A stretch of DNA of 64,000 nucleotides from CAZAKZ01 sp964485695 (GTDB lineage Bacteria; Planctomycetota; JAFGQW01). A program made the position numbers and the translations under genes. Under the pieces are notes generated by a model. The model saw only the letters and a list, made by a program, of their open reading frames with translations, searched no databases and was not told where the DNA came from. The stretch spans positions 1 through 64,000 of the forward strand of contig CAZAKZ010000010.1 in the NCBI GenBank assembly GCA_964485695.1, given 5' to 3'. Each line of letters starts with the position of its first letter. Position 1 is the first letter of the stretch. Shown here piece after piece: positions 20,489 to 28,147 of the stretch.

Positions 20489-20520
20489 ACCCGGAGCGGT
20501 CAGGATCGACCGCCCCGGGT
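20489..20520 (-). terminator. Strong hairpin between HSP20 and dnaK
   Basis: Bases 20489-20501 pair with 20508-20520 in a 13-bp stem with one A/C mismatch and a 6-base loop. It lies 15 bp after the stop of the second HSP20 gene and is followed on the minus strand by a short T-rich run (CCCTTAT). It fits an attenuating intrinsic terminator that would set HSP20 levels above DnaK if the genes share a transcript. Confidence 0.55.
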
Positions 20521-20535
20521 CGGGAGGTTTGATAT

Positions 20536-20928
20536 TCAACCGTTAGCCTTGATCTCGATCACCCTCGGCCTCGCCTTTTCCGCCAGGGGCAGGTGCAGGG
20601 TCAAAACTCCGTTCACGAGTTGCGCCGAGATTCCCTCCGCGTCGACCCGATCACCGACCCGAAAGCGTCTGAGGTAGGTGGCAGGGCCGAACTCCTGGTG
20701 GAAGGGGCGGCCGGCTCGGCCTGTGCGGGCCTCTGCCTGGAGCGTAAGAACGCCCTGGTCCACCTGGATGCTGAGGTCTCCTCTGGAGGCGCCGGGGAGA
20801 TCGGCCTCGATTATCCATCCGTTTTCGATCTCATAGAGGTCGGCATCGGCCGATACGTAGAACTTCTTTTTCTCTTCCACGGGAGCGCAGGTCGAGGTCG
20901 TCGAGAGGCTTTCGTTCTTCTCTTTCAT
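20536..20928 (-). CDS. Small heat-shock protein (HSP20/alpha-crystallin)
   Basis: This 130-residue protein has an alpha-crystallin domain at about residues 28-125: EIENGWIIEADLPGASRGDL, then VLTLQAEA and the conserved LVNGVLTLHLPL near the end. The N-terminus is short and polar (KEKNESLSTTSTCAPVEEKK). The C-terminal VIEIKANG may supply the I-x-I contact used in oligomer assembly. It binds unfolding proteins without ATP and hands them to DnaK. The gap to the first HSP20 gene is 56 bp. The two HSP20 proteins differ clearly and are not a recent duplication. Confidence 0.9.
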   Translation of the reverse strand: MKEKNESLSTTSTCAPVEEKKKFYVSADADLYEIENGWIIEADLPGASRGDLSIQVDQGVLTLQAEARTGRAGRPFHQEFGPATYLRRFRVGDRVDAEGISAQLVNGVLTLHLPLAEKARPRVIEIKANG

Positions 20929-20984
20929 GATTCTATTCCAATCTTTCTATTTTCGGGTTGAAGGGATTCTCCGCAGATCCGCCG

Positions 20985-21407
20985 TCATTTGACCTTGACT
21001 TCGATCTGGCGCGGCTTGGCCTCCTCCGCTTTGGGAAGCGTGACGGTGAGAATGCCGTTTTCGTATTCGGCCTGAATGGCATCCCGGTCCACGTGTCCGG
21101 ACAGTCGGATCTTCCGGGCGAAGGAACCGAAGGAACGCTCGGCCTGGATGACCTTGTCCATGCCCTCGGGCGCTGACCGCTCTCCCTCGATGGTCAGGAG
21201 ATTGTCCTCCACCTTGATGTTGAGGGAATCGGGGGAAATGCCGGGCACGGCCGCCTCGAGAACGAACCGGTCGCCGTCTTCGTAGAGGTTGAGGCGCGGA
21301 GGGGCGTCTGCGATTCGCCTGCTGTTGAACCAGGGGCCGGAAACCTCTCCCAGGGTCAATCGGCTCAGGTCATTGAAGGATCTGTGGAAGTCATTATTGA
21401 ACAGCAT
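20985..21407 (-). CDS. Small heat-shock protein (HSP20/alpha-crystallin)
   Basis: This 140-residue small heat-shock protein has a longer N-terminal arm (LFNNDFHRSFNDLSRLTLGE), the alpha-crystallin domain at about residues 38-135 (LYEDGDRFVLEAAVPGISPD; YENGILTVTLPKAEE) and a C-terminal IEVKV I-x-I-type motif. A GGAG ribosome-binding site lies 7 bases upstream. It is the first gene of the chaperone cluster and lies just downstream of the sigma-54-type promoter at 21467-21486, from which I infer stress or sigma-54-linked induction of the cluster. Confidence 0.92.
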   Translation of the reverse strand: MLFNNDFHRSFNDLSRLTLGEVSGPWFNSRRIADAPPRLNLYEDGDRFVLEAAVPGISPDSLNIKVEDNLLTIEGERSAPEGMDKVIQAERSFGSFARKIRLSGHVDRDAIQAEYENGILTVTLPKAEEAKPRQIEVKVK

Positions 21408-21466
21408 TGTGTTCTCCTCTCTTTGTTTATCTTGTGATTTCGTGGCTCATTGTCGGTGACCAGGAA

Positions 21467-21486
21467 AAAGCAAGGGATGTGCCAAA
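21467..21486 (-). promoter_or_regulatory. Sigma-54 (RpoN) promoter for the chaperone cluster
   Basis: On the minus strand this reads TTGGCACATCCCTTGCTTT. It matches the RpoN consensus YTGGCACG-N4-TTGCW at every key position except A for the last G of the -24 block, with exact spacing. The -12 GC falls at 21471-21470, putting transcription start near 21458, about 50 bases before the first HSP20 gene. I find no CIRCE repeat here, and no sigma-32-like promoter that I would trust. A palindrome about 100 bp upstream could be the activator site. Confidence 0.75.
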
Positions 21487-21559
21487 CGAAAAAACGGGCG
21501 GTTTTCGGTGAATTTGCGACGGTTATCCGGAGATGCGGCCGGAGGTGCTACGCCCCGGC

Positions 21560-21573
21560 CGTCGCATGCGACG
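21560..21573. promoter_or_regulatory. 14-bp perfect palindrome, candidate activator site
   Basis: CGTCGCATGCGACG is a perfect 14-bp palindrome centred about 108 bp upstream of the predicted sigma-54 start. Enhancer-binding proteins normally bind dimeric sites 80-150 bp upstream of RpoN promoters, so the position fits. The assignment is an inference from spacing only. Confidence 0.4.
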
Positions 21574-21886
21574 TCGCAGGCCTGGCTTGGCAGCCTGAGT
21601 TATTTGATCAGAAGATCCTCCGGGAAAGATATGCAGTGAGGCCGGGGAAAGCACTGTAACCGTAGCGGCAGGAAGACAATAAACGTGTTTCGGGCCGCGG
21701 GCGATTTCCGTCCCGCAGAACTGAAAACACCACGATCCTCCATGACTTAGGCAGTGTTCACGGCTTGTCGATAAAAATATATGTATGCATGAAAGCCCGA
21801 GTAAGACGTCGGTCCGAGGTGGGCTTCGGTCTTGAATCCACGGTATTCGTGGGGGCGACCTGCGGAGGGTGCGGTACCCGGGAAAC

Positions 21887-23851
21887 ATGGCAACAGTATC
21901 TTCATCTTCTCGAGAGAGACCCAATACTGCCGGTGAGAAGCTCCATGTCGAGCTGGTGGAGAAGTTCGACCGATTATTCAACACGTGTTCTATCTATCCC
22001 GTCGGGCACGTGCGCTTTGGCGAGGCCGAGCGGATATTCCGGGAAGCATTGATCAAGGCGGTTGGAGGCAACCGGACGCTACACATCGATGGAGATAGAG
22101 AGAATCTCATCGTGCAATCCTGTGTAGTGAACCGGAGCACTCCCGAGGTCGAGCGTCTCCACGGGTTCATGACTTCTCTGGGAATCGCTCGCGTTGAGAT
22201 GGACACTTCCTATACGAAGCAGGATCTCTATGACTTCATGACCCTCCTGCTCAGGTACAAACACGAAGTGGAAGCAGCCCGGAGCTTCCGGCAGTTCGAG
22301 TTCAAGGACCTCCCCTCGACGATCCGGATCATCCAGCGCCAGTTCGGGAAGAGGGTTCACCGTGATTCGAGCCGCGCCTTCAGAAACAAACAGATCGGGG
22401 CTGCCGTCGAAAACTCTCTCGAAGCTCTCGAAGGGCATGATCTCGATGAGGAGACGCAAGCAGCCTGCCAGCAATGGGTCGAAAAGGTATTCACGAAGGT
22501 TGCCGAGAGGTTCGAGGTGAGCACCGATCCCCCGGATGGCTCGAAAGGCTCGAAAGGATCTTTCACCCGTTCCCTCGAGGACGTACTCGGTCTCGCAGCC
22601 AACGCCGTTCAGCATGCAATGACTGAGATGTTTACTGGCGATGAGCAGACCAGCGACATGCAGTATCTCTTCGGTGCTGCCGAGAAGGCGGTGGCGTTCT
22701 CCGAAAATGAGGATGCCGTGAAGATCATGGCCAAGGTGCTGCAGCATGCTTCCCGGGAAGCCACGGAGAACATGCAGTCAAGGTCCCAGGAGAATTCCGG
22801 AGGAGATAACGGTGACTACGACCTGTCACTGCCGGAACTCCACCGGAGCCTTGCCGAGTGTGCGAGCCTTGCGGATCCGGTGGACACCCTGAAAGCAGAG
22901 GACCGCAGCGAGCACCTTTCGGTCCTGTTGCAGATGCTGTTCGATTATCCTGCGCCGAAGGTCCTGGCGGGGATCAGCAGGGAGTTGAACCGCATTTTCT
23001 CAGAGGATCTCCAGACCCGGGAGCGCGGTGTTCTGTCCGCAGCGATCCATGAGCTCCTCGGTCGAATGGATTACGCCCTGATCGACCGCTCGTTCCCCCT
23101 CCTCCTGAGGCCCTATCGTCGTTCGAAGTCCGTGGTGGTGTTCCTGCTCGACATCTGCCGCCCATCCTCCCTTGCGGAGCTGGAGGCCATATGGCCACAC
23201 ATGGTCAACGAAATCCTCCTGGGCCTTGAGGGGGAAAGATCCGTGAAGGTCATGGAGCTCCACAAGCAGGTGGTCAGCCTGTCCGAGGAGGGCATGGGGG
23301 AGGAGATTCTCCGGGTCGAGTCTCTCGAGGCGATCCAGGAGAACCGGTTCTCCAAGCAGATCTTTCGGCCTCCCATAACGGAGCTTTATCCGGTTTTCGC
23401 CGCTCTTCTCTCATCGTCCCGCACAGCGGCGATAGGCCCGTTTCTCCTCAAGGGCCTTCAAGCACATCCGCCGGATTGGGCCGGAGCAGAAGCTCTGATG
23501 TTCCTGAAAGAATACGACTCGAGGAGTCAGGAGTTTCTTCTCCAGCTGTTGAGTCATCACTCAAAGAAGAGCATTTCCAAGAGTCTGCAACGGATGGCGG
23601 TCGCTATCATCGTCGATGCCCTGAAGTCTCTGCCCCAGGACTGCCGGTACGAGGCCCGGGTACCGAAGGCCATCCAGGCTCTCGGGGTCCTCTCTCAACG
23701 GGAGGCCGAATCGACCCTTATGGAAGTATTGAAGTCGCGCAAATACCTGTTTTTGCATTCCTGGCCGGCAGCGTGTCGGAGGTCAGCCAAGCAGGCATTG
23801 CGAGTGCTGCGTTCGTCGTCGGAGATCAACGAGGAATCTCTGGGAGAATGA
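21887..23851 (+). CDS. Helical-repeat protein paired with an HD-GYP protein
   Basis: I do not recognise a named family. The protein (654 residues from the ATG at 21887; a GTG at 21869 is less likely) has an alpha/beta N-terminal domain (about residues 15-135: FNTCSIYPVGHVRFGEAERI, then FMTSLGIARVEMDTSYTKQD). The same kind of domain opens the next gene's product. From about residue 150 it is wholly alpha-helical, with Leu-rich repeats resembling HEAT/ARM repeats, plus a polar linker near 210-220 (DPPDGSKGSKGS). No signal peptide or membrane segment. Its stop is 7 bp before the HD-GYP start, so the two probably form one unit, perhaps as scaffold and enzyme (inference). Confidence 0.65.
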   Translation: MATVSSSSRERPNTAGEKLHVELVEKFDRLFNTCSIYPVGHVRFGEAERIFREALIKAVGGNRTLHIDGDRENLIVQSCVVNRSTPEVERLHGFMTSLGIARVEMDTSYTKQDLYDFMTLLLRYKHEVEAARSFRQFEFKDLPSTIRIIQRQFGKRVHRDSSRAFRNKQIGAAVENSLEALEGHDLDEETQAACQQWVEKVFTKVAERFEVSTDPPDGSKGSKGSFTRSLEDVLGLAANAVQHAMTEMFTGDEQTSDMQYLFGAAEKAVAFSENEDAVKIMAKVLQHASREATENMQSRSQENSGGDNGDYDLSLPELHRSLAECASLADPVDTLKAEDRSEHLSVLLQMLFDYPAPKVLAGISRELNRIFSEDLQTRERGVLSAAIHELLGRMDYALIDRSFPLLLRPYRRSKSVVVFLLDICRPSSLAELEAIWPHMVNEILLGLEGERSVKVMELHKQVVSLSEEGMGEEILRVESLEAIQENRFSKQIFRPPITELYPVFAALLSSSRTAAIGPFLLKGLQAHPPDWAGAEALMFLKEYDSRSQEFLLQLLSHHSKKSISKSLQRMAVAIIVDALKSLPQDCRYEARVPKAIQALGVLSQREAESTLMEVLKSRKYLFLHSWPAACRRSAKQALRVLRSSSEINEESLGE

Positions 23852-23858
23852 GTCAGCC

Positions 23859-25313
23859 ATGAAATCCACCTGCGATGAACTCGTCATCCACATGAGCAAC
23901 GGCATCGGCCAGCGAAAGCTCTACTTTGCCAGCCATCCCAGAGTGCTGGCCTGCAGCCGGGAGTTCACGCAAAAGCTCAAGGCCTTTCTGGAGGAGAGCG
24001 GCAAGGAGTGCTTCTTCCTGGGTATCGTAGGCGGAAAACTCGTTCACAACGGCCGCTACCTCGTCGGGCCGACGATCGTAGGCCGCAGGCTGGTCGCTTT
24101 TACCGAATGCCTGCAGAGTGGGGGGCTTCTGTTCAACGGAAAGATCGAGCCTGGTGAGGTCTGCGAGCTCTTCAACCTGGCGGCTGAGCTCACGGAGCCG
24201 GTCAAGAGCCTCGAGGAGGCTCGCGGCATGTTGAAAGCCAGGGGCGTGGACAACATCGAAATCTCGCCGGCCTACGAGGATCAGCAGTGGTTCGGCCAGT
24301 ACCACTATGATGGAACGGAGGATTGGGAGAACGGTATTCCGGGAGGATGCGACGGGGAGTCCGCAATTCCGGTCTACCAATCGCTTTTCAACACGGTGGA
24401 AGTCGCACACCGCCGGGCGGGCGGGGACCACGAACTGGACGTCGATGGAGCACGGACGGTGACGGGCGAGATGCTCAAGACGATCCAGGGCAACTTCATG
24501 GATATCATGCAGCTCGTGCGCTACCCGGATTTCGACAGCTACACCCTCGGCCATTCGGTGCGTGTGTCGCTGATTGCAGTGCTGGTGGGTCACAGTCTGG
24601 GAATGAACCAGGAATTCCTGCTGGAGCTGGGAACCGCCGGCTTGCTGCACGACGTGGGAAAGTCGAAGATCTCGGAAGATATCCTCTTCAAGCCCGGCGA
24701 GCTGGACAAGGAGGAGCGACGAATCATCATGAGCCACCCGCGCCTCGGGGCTCAAATCCTGCTGGAAAACAGGGAGGCCAGTCCCCTCGCCATCGGAGCG
24801 GCCTGGGGGCATCATCTTCGCCACGACAAGAAGGGCTATCCTGCCGCGACCCAGTGGACGGTGACGAACCGGGTGACAGAGCTTCTGCATGTGTGCGATG
24901 TATTCGAAGCGCTTACAGCGGTCCGGCCTTACAAGCAAGCCTTGACCCCCCGGCGCGCCTATGAAGTCATGCTCAAGGACCAGGGGGGGTATGAACCGGG
25001 GATTCTGGCGGCATTCGTATCGGCCATGGGGCTATACCCCCCGGGGAGTCGCTTGGCCCTTTCGAATGGCCAGCAGGGCGTCGTCGTGGCCGCCGGTTCG
25101 GACATCGACAAGCCCAAGGTGCGGATCACCCACGACGTCGGCGGCGAAGTCCTGCCGAATCAAGGCGGGGGAATTCTGGATCTCTCCTCGGAGGGGGCAT
25201 ACGGAGTGACCGTATCAGGTGTTCTGGTGGACGGAGAGCCCGTAGAATCCGGTGAACCGGTCGCGCAAGACGACCTGAATCCCACGACCATGGAGTGCTC
25301 GCCCGCCCAGTAG
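23859..25313 (+). CDS. HD-GYP domain protein (putative cyclic-di-GMP phosphodiesterase)
   Basis: This 484-residue protein has an N-terminal domain of about 120 residues resembling that of the preceding gene (YFASHPRVLACSREFTQKLK ... LQSGGLLFNGKIEPGEVCEL). An HD-GYP domain follows (about residues 200-390): HSVRVSLIAVLVGHSLGMN, the HD pair in LLHDVGKSKISEDIL, and HHLRHDKKGYP for the GYP motif. HD-GYP enzymes hydrolyse cyclic di-GMP (or related cyclic dinucleotides) using a bimetal centre, and the visible ligands look intact. The last 90 residues form a small beta domain (GVVVAAGSDIDKPKVRIT). It is soluble, with no receiver domain. It ends 46 bp from the converging sigma-54 activator gene. Confidence 0.88.
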   Translation: MKSTCDELVIHMSNGIGQRKLYFASHPRVLACSREFTQKLKAFLEESGKECFFLGIVGGKLVHNGRYLVGPTIVGRRLVAFTECLQSGGLLFNGKIEPGEVCELFNLAAELTEPVKSLEEARGMLKARGVDNIEISPAYEDQQWFGQYHYDGTEDWENGIPGGCDGESAIPVYQSLFNTVEVAHRRAGGDHELDVDGARTVTGEMLKTIQGNFMDIMQLVRYPDFDSYTLGHSVRVSLIAVLVGHSLGMNQEFLLELGTAGLLHDVGKSKISEDILFKPGELDKEERRIIMSHPRLGAQILLENREASPLAIGAAWGHHLRHDKKGYPAATQWTVTNRVTELLHVCDVFEALTAVRPYKQALTPRRAYEVMLKDQGGYEPGILAAFVSAMGLYPPGSRLALSNGQQGVVVAAGSDIDKPKVRITHDVGGEVLPNQGGGILDLSSEGAYGVTVSGVLVDGEPVESGEPVAQDDLNPTTMECSPAQ

Positions 25314-25359
25314 CGGCCGCATAAGAACACGGCACTAAACGGTTCCCCACCCGGGTCTT

Positions 25360-26832
25360 TCAGGCGTCGAGGTCCTCGCGCCGCAGGCTGAGAACCTTCA
25401 TCCGCCGGTAGAGTGTGGCCTTGTGAATGCCCAGGATGCGGGCGGCCCGGGTGGCGTTTCCGCCGGCCTCCTGAAAGGCTCGGCGAATATCGACCTCGTC
25501 GATCTCGCGCCCCTTGCTCTGGCCGGTTTGCGGCTGCGGGGGCGGCAGAGCCGGGATTTCGGGGGGTGCCGGCAGGGCAGGACGCTCCACGGGAACGGTT
25601 GTCAAACCGGCCAGGGCCTCGGCCGCCTCGAGGCTCCAGTTGTCGGGCGTCAGGGCCTTGCGCTCCTCGATCCATTCGTCGAAGGCGGATCGGCCGATGA
25701 TGGAGGAACCCGCCTCGACGTAGACCCGGTCCATGGCATTTTTCAGCTCCCGGACGTTGCCGGGCCATTCGTATTGATCCACCAGCTCCATGGCCTCCTG
25801 GGTCAGGCGTACGATCTGCTTGCCGTATCTCTGATTCAGCTGCGTGAGAAAGTGATCGATGAGAAGGGGAATGTCCTCGCGCCTTTCCCTGAGCGGCGGC
25901 AGGTGGATGCGCAGCACCGAGAGGCGGTGGTAGAGATCGGACCGAAACCGTTTGAGACCCACGGCAAGCTCAAGGGGGACGTTGGTGGCGGCCAGGATCC
26001 GCACGTTCACTTCGTGCTCCCTCTCTCCTCCGACCCGGGCAATGATCCCTTCCTCGAGAACCCGCAGGAGCTTGGCCTGGGTAGCCAGGGGCATCTCCCC
26101 GATCTCGTCGAGAAACAGAGTGCCTTCGTCGGCCTGCTCGAAGAGGCCCTTGTGGGTTCGGACGGCTCCGGTGAATGCGCCTCGCTCGTGGCCGAAGAGC
26201 TCGCTCTCGAGGATGTCCATGGAAATGGCGGAGCAGTTCAGAGCTACGAAGTGGCGGTTTCGTCTGGCACTATGGTCGTGGAGGGCCCGGGCGATCAGCT
26301 CCTTGCCGGTGCCCGTCTCGCCCGTGATGACCACGGACATGTCCACCGGGCTGTAGAGCTCGATCTTCCGGAAGACCTGGCCCATGACCCTGGAACGGGC
26401 AATGAGGCCGTCGAACGATGAGATGCGAGTGGTCTGGCGCTGTACGGAGATGGCATCAGTGACGTCGTGAAAGCGTATGAAGACGGCACCCCGGGAGGTG
26501 CCCGGATAGGTTCCTACCCGTTCCGCGTGCACGAGGATACCGCGGGATTGTCCCCGGGTGTCGAGGAATTCGATGCAGTAGTCGCGAACGGCCTGGCCGG
26601 TCTCGTAAACTGCCTCGATTACCGGAAACAGGGCCTCTGCCGCCCCGTCCAGAGCGTCGACGACAGGTCGGCCGCGGAGGTTTTCTGCGCGTTGATCGGA
26701 CCAATCGGCCACCCAGGGCGGGATCTTCTCCACGATCCAACCCTTCTTCCCGGCTGGAATAAGGACCAGATCCGGGAACATCGGCCATTGCTCATGAGCC
26801 CGATCATAGATATCCTTGAATCTGTCATCCAT
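25360..26832 (-). CDS. Sigma-54-dependent transcriptional activator (PAS, AAA+, Fis HTH)
   Basis: A 490-residue bacterial enhancer-binding protein. An N-terminal PAS-like sensor (about residues 10-130) includes RAENLRGRPVVDALDGAAE and GAVFIRFHDVTDAI. The AAA+ domain carries Walker A GETGTGKE near 172, the sigma-54-contacting GAFTGA near 220, Walker B GTLFLDEIGEMP near 235, and the arginine-finger region. A Pro/Ala-rich linker leads to the Fis-type helix-turn-helix (ATRAARILGIHKATLYRRMK, about residues 455-482). It has no receiver domain, so control is probably by a ligand or redox signal on the PAS domain. It converges with the HD-GYP gene. It may control the sigma-54 promoter at 21467-21486, but this is inference from proximity. 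Confidence 0.93.
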   Translation of the reverse strand: MDDRFKDIYDRAHEQWPMFPDLVLIPAGKKGWIVEKIPPWVADWSDQRAENLRGRPVVDALDGAAEALFPVIEAVYETGQAVRDYCIEFLDTRGQSRGILVHAERVGTYPGTSRGAVFIRFHDVTDAISVQRQTTRISSFDGLIARSRVMGQVFRKIELYSPVDMSVVITGETGTGKELIARALHDHSARRNRHFVALNCSAISMDILESELFGHERGAFTGAVRTHKGLFEQADEGTLFLDEIGEMPLATQAKLLRVLEEGIIARVGGEREHEVNVRILAATNVPLELAVGLKRFRSDLYHRLSVLRIHLPPLRERREDIPLLIDHFLTQLNQRYGKQIVRLTQEAMELVDQYEWPGNVRELKNAMDRVYVEAGSSIIGRSAFDEWIEERKALTPDNWSLEAAEALAGLTTVPVERPALPAPPEIPALPPPQPQTGQSKGREIDEVDIRRAFQEAGGNATRAARILGIHKATLYRRMKVLSLRREDLDA

Positions 26833-26966
26833 GATAGGCGGTGCCTGACTGTCCTGGCTTCAACGTGCCTGGTTGACGTGTACCCAGGTTATAACACCGA
26901 TTTTCAGGTTGCGGCCGACTTTTTGGCCTCGCGCCAGTTTATCCACAGGCTGCAAAGGAGGTGCCC

Positions 26967-27359
26967 GTGACGGACGAAGCGCTGATCATGGCGGCGGAGG
27001 ATGTGCGGAAAAACGCCCATGCGCCCTTTTCCGGGCTGCACGTGGGAGCGGCTGTCTTGGACGCGACAGGAAACGTCTACGTCGGCTCCAATGTGGAAAA
27101 CGCCTCCTACGGCCTGACGATCTGTGCGGAACGGACCGCGCTTTTTTCTGCCGTCACGCATGGGGCCCTGGCCCATGGGATCGTCAAGGTGGCTGTGGTC
27201 ACGAAAAACGGCGACATGCCCTGTGGTGCCTGCCGCCAGGTGCTCCTCGAGCTGGCGCCCCGGGCCGAGATCCTCGTGGCCGCATCCGGTGGCCCGATCC
27301 GGCTGTTCAAGATCACCGACCTGCTACCGGAGGCCTTCGAGAACTTCGAGGCGGATTAG
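26967..27359 (+). CDS. cdd: Cytidine deaminase
   Basis: A 130-residue zinc enzyme that deaminates cytidine and deoxycytidine to uridine and deoxyuridine. The zinc/active-site motifs are NVENASYGLTICAERTAL (Cys ligand and Glu proton shuttle) and MPCGACRQVL (two Cys ligands), as in the small tetrameric class. APFSGLHVGAAVL is the usual N-terminal signature. I take the GTG at 26967 as start because the AAAGGAG site at 26954-26960 is then 6 bases away; the upstream GTG at 26961 would directly abut it. Its last 4 bases overlap the end of the converging nucleoside phosphorylase, giving a compact pyrimidine/purine salvage locus. Confidence 0.93.
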   Translation: MTDEALIMAAEDVRKNAHAPFSGLHVGAAVLDATGNVYVGSNVENASYGLTICAERTALFSAVTHGALAHGIVKVAVVTKNGDMPCGACRQVLLELAPRAEILVAASGGPIRLFKITDLLPEAFENFEAD

Positions 27360-28147
27360 ATCCGCACCACCGCCTCCAGACCTGCGGTGAGAGCGCGGAT
27401 CTCGGCGGCGTTGCGCCCCTCCGCGTCGAGAAATTCATTGGCCTGGCGGTCGGCGAAGACCGCACAAACGGCCCCGGCCTTCATTCCCAGTAGCGTAGCC
27501 ATGGTGAACAGAGTGGAGCACTCCATCTCCATGTTCAGGACCCGCTGGGCGGCCAGCCTGTCCACGCGGTCCGGGTATTTCGTGGGCAAACCCTCGACGG
27601 GGCGGCCCTGGGCTCCGTAGAAGCCGCAGGCCGAGGCCGTGATTCCGGTGAAGTACCTTTCTCCTGCCTTCTCGCACGCATCCACCAGGGCCTGCACCAC
27701 CTCGTGATGGGCAATGGCCGGAAATCCCGGGTCCACGTAAGCCAGGGAGGTGGACTCCAAGCGGAAAGCCCCCGTGGAGACCACCAGGTCCCCCACCCGG
27801 AGGGCGCCGGAGATGGCACCGGAACTTCCGATGCGGATCAGGACGGCCTTTGCCGGGTCGATGATTCGCGAGAGTTCCACAATGGCGATCTCGGTGTTGT
27901 CGGAACCGATGCCGGTTCCGAGGAGGGTCACGGCCTTGCCCTTGTAGTGACCCGTGGTGCTGGTGTATTCGCGGTGCGCCCTGGGAGGGGAGGGATTCTC
28001 GAGGAGACCGGCCCCCTTCATCACCCGCCCTGGATCGCCCACAAGGAGTATTGAAGGAGCCACGTCACCGGGAGCCAGGCCGATGTGATACTGGCGCCCG
28101 TCATCGTCTGCAGGGGCATCGCCGGCCCCGAGGGGTTTTGGATTCAT
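27356..28147 (-). CDS. udp: Nucleoside phosphorylase, uridine phosphorylase-like
   Basis: This 263-residue member of the PNP/UDP (NP-I) family splits a ribonucleoside with phosphate to give base and ribose-1-phosphate. Visible signatures are ILLVGDPGRV at the start, LLGTGIGSDNTEIAIVEL, RIGSSGAISGALRVGDL, and the ribose-binding NMEMECSTLFTMA, which together favour the uridine phosphorylase branch. With cdd next to it, it would turn cytidine into uracil and ribose-1-phosphate. Its ATG overlaps the stop of the upstream punA by 4 bp, so the pair is an operon. Substrate choice (uridine versus other nucleosides) is not certain from sequence. Confidence 0.88.
   Translation of the reverse strand: MNPKPLGAGDAPADDDGRQYHIGLAPGDVAPSILLVGDPGRVMKGAGLLENPSPPRAHREYTSTTGHYKGKAVTLLGTGIGSDNTEIAIVELSRIIDPAKAVLIRIGSSGAISGALRVGDLVVSTGAFRLESTSLAYVDPGFPAIAHHEVVQALVDACEKAGERYFTGITASACGFYGAQGRPVEGLPTKYPDRVDRLAAQRVLNMEMECSTLFTMATLLGMKAGAVCAVFADRQANEFLDAEGRNAAEIRALTAGLEAVVRI

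Larger units (their letters stand above)
21408..21886. other. Divergent regulatory region, about 480 bp
   Basis: It lies between the minus-strand chaperone cluster and the plus-strand repeat/HD-GYP pair. It contains the sigma-54 promoter and palindrome listed separately, CGGCCG repeats around 21537-21561, and an AT-rich stretch at 21765-21785 (AAAAATATATGTATG) that may be part of the plus-strand promoter. A 69-codon frame at 21450-21659 overlaps the sigma-54 promoter and looks non-coding. Confidence 0.45.

Noticed and set aside
21408..21560. CIRCE (HrcA) operator for the chaperone genes
   Set aside because: I looked for TTAGCACTC-N9-GAGTGCTAA and found nothing similar.
21450..21659. 69-codon plus-strand frame
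   Set aside because: It covers the sigma-54 promoter and the palindrome, and its composition is not protein-like.
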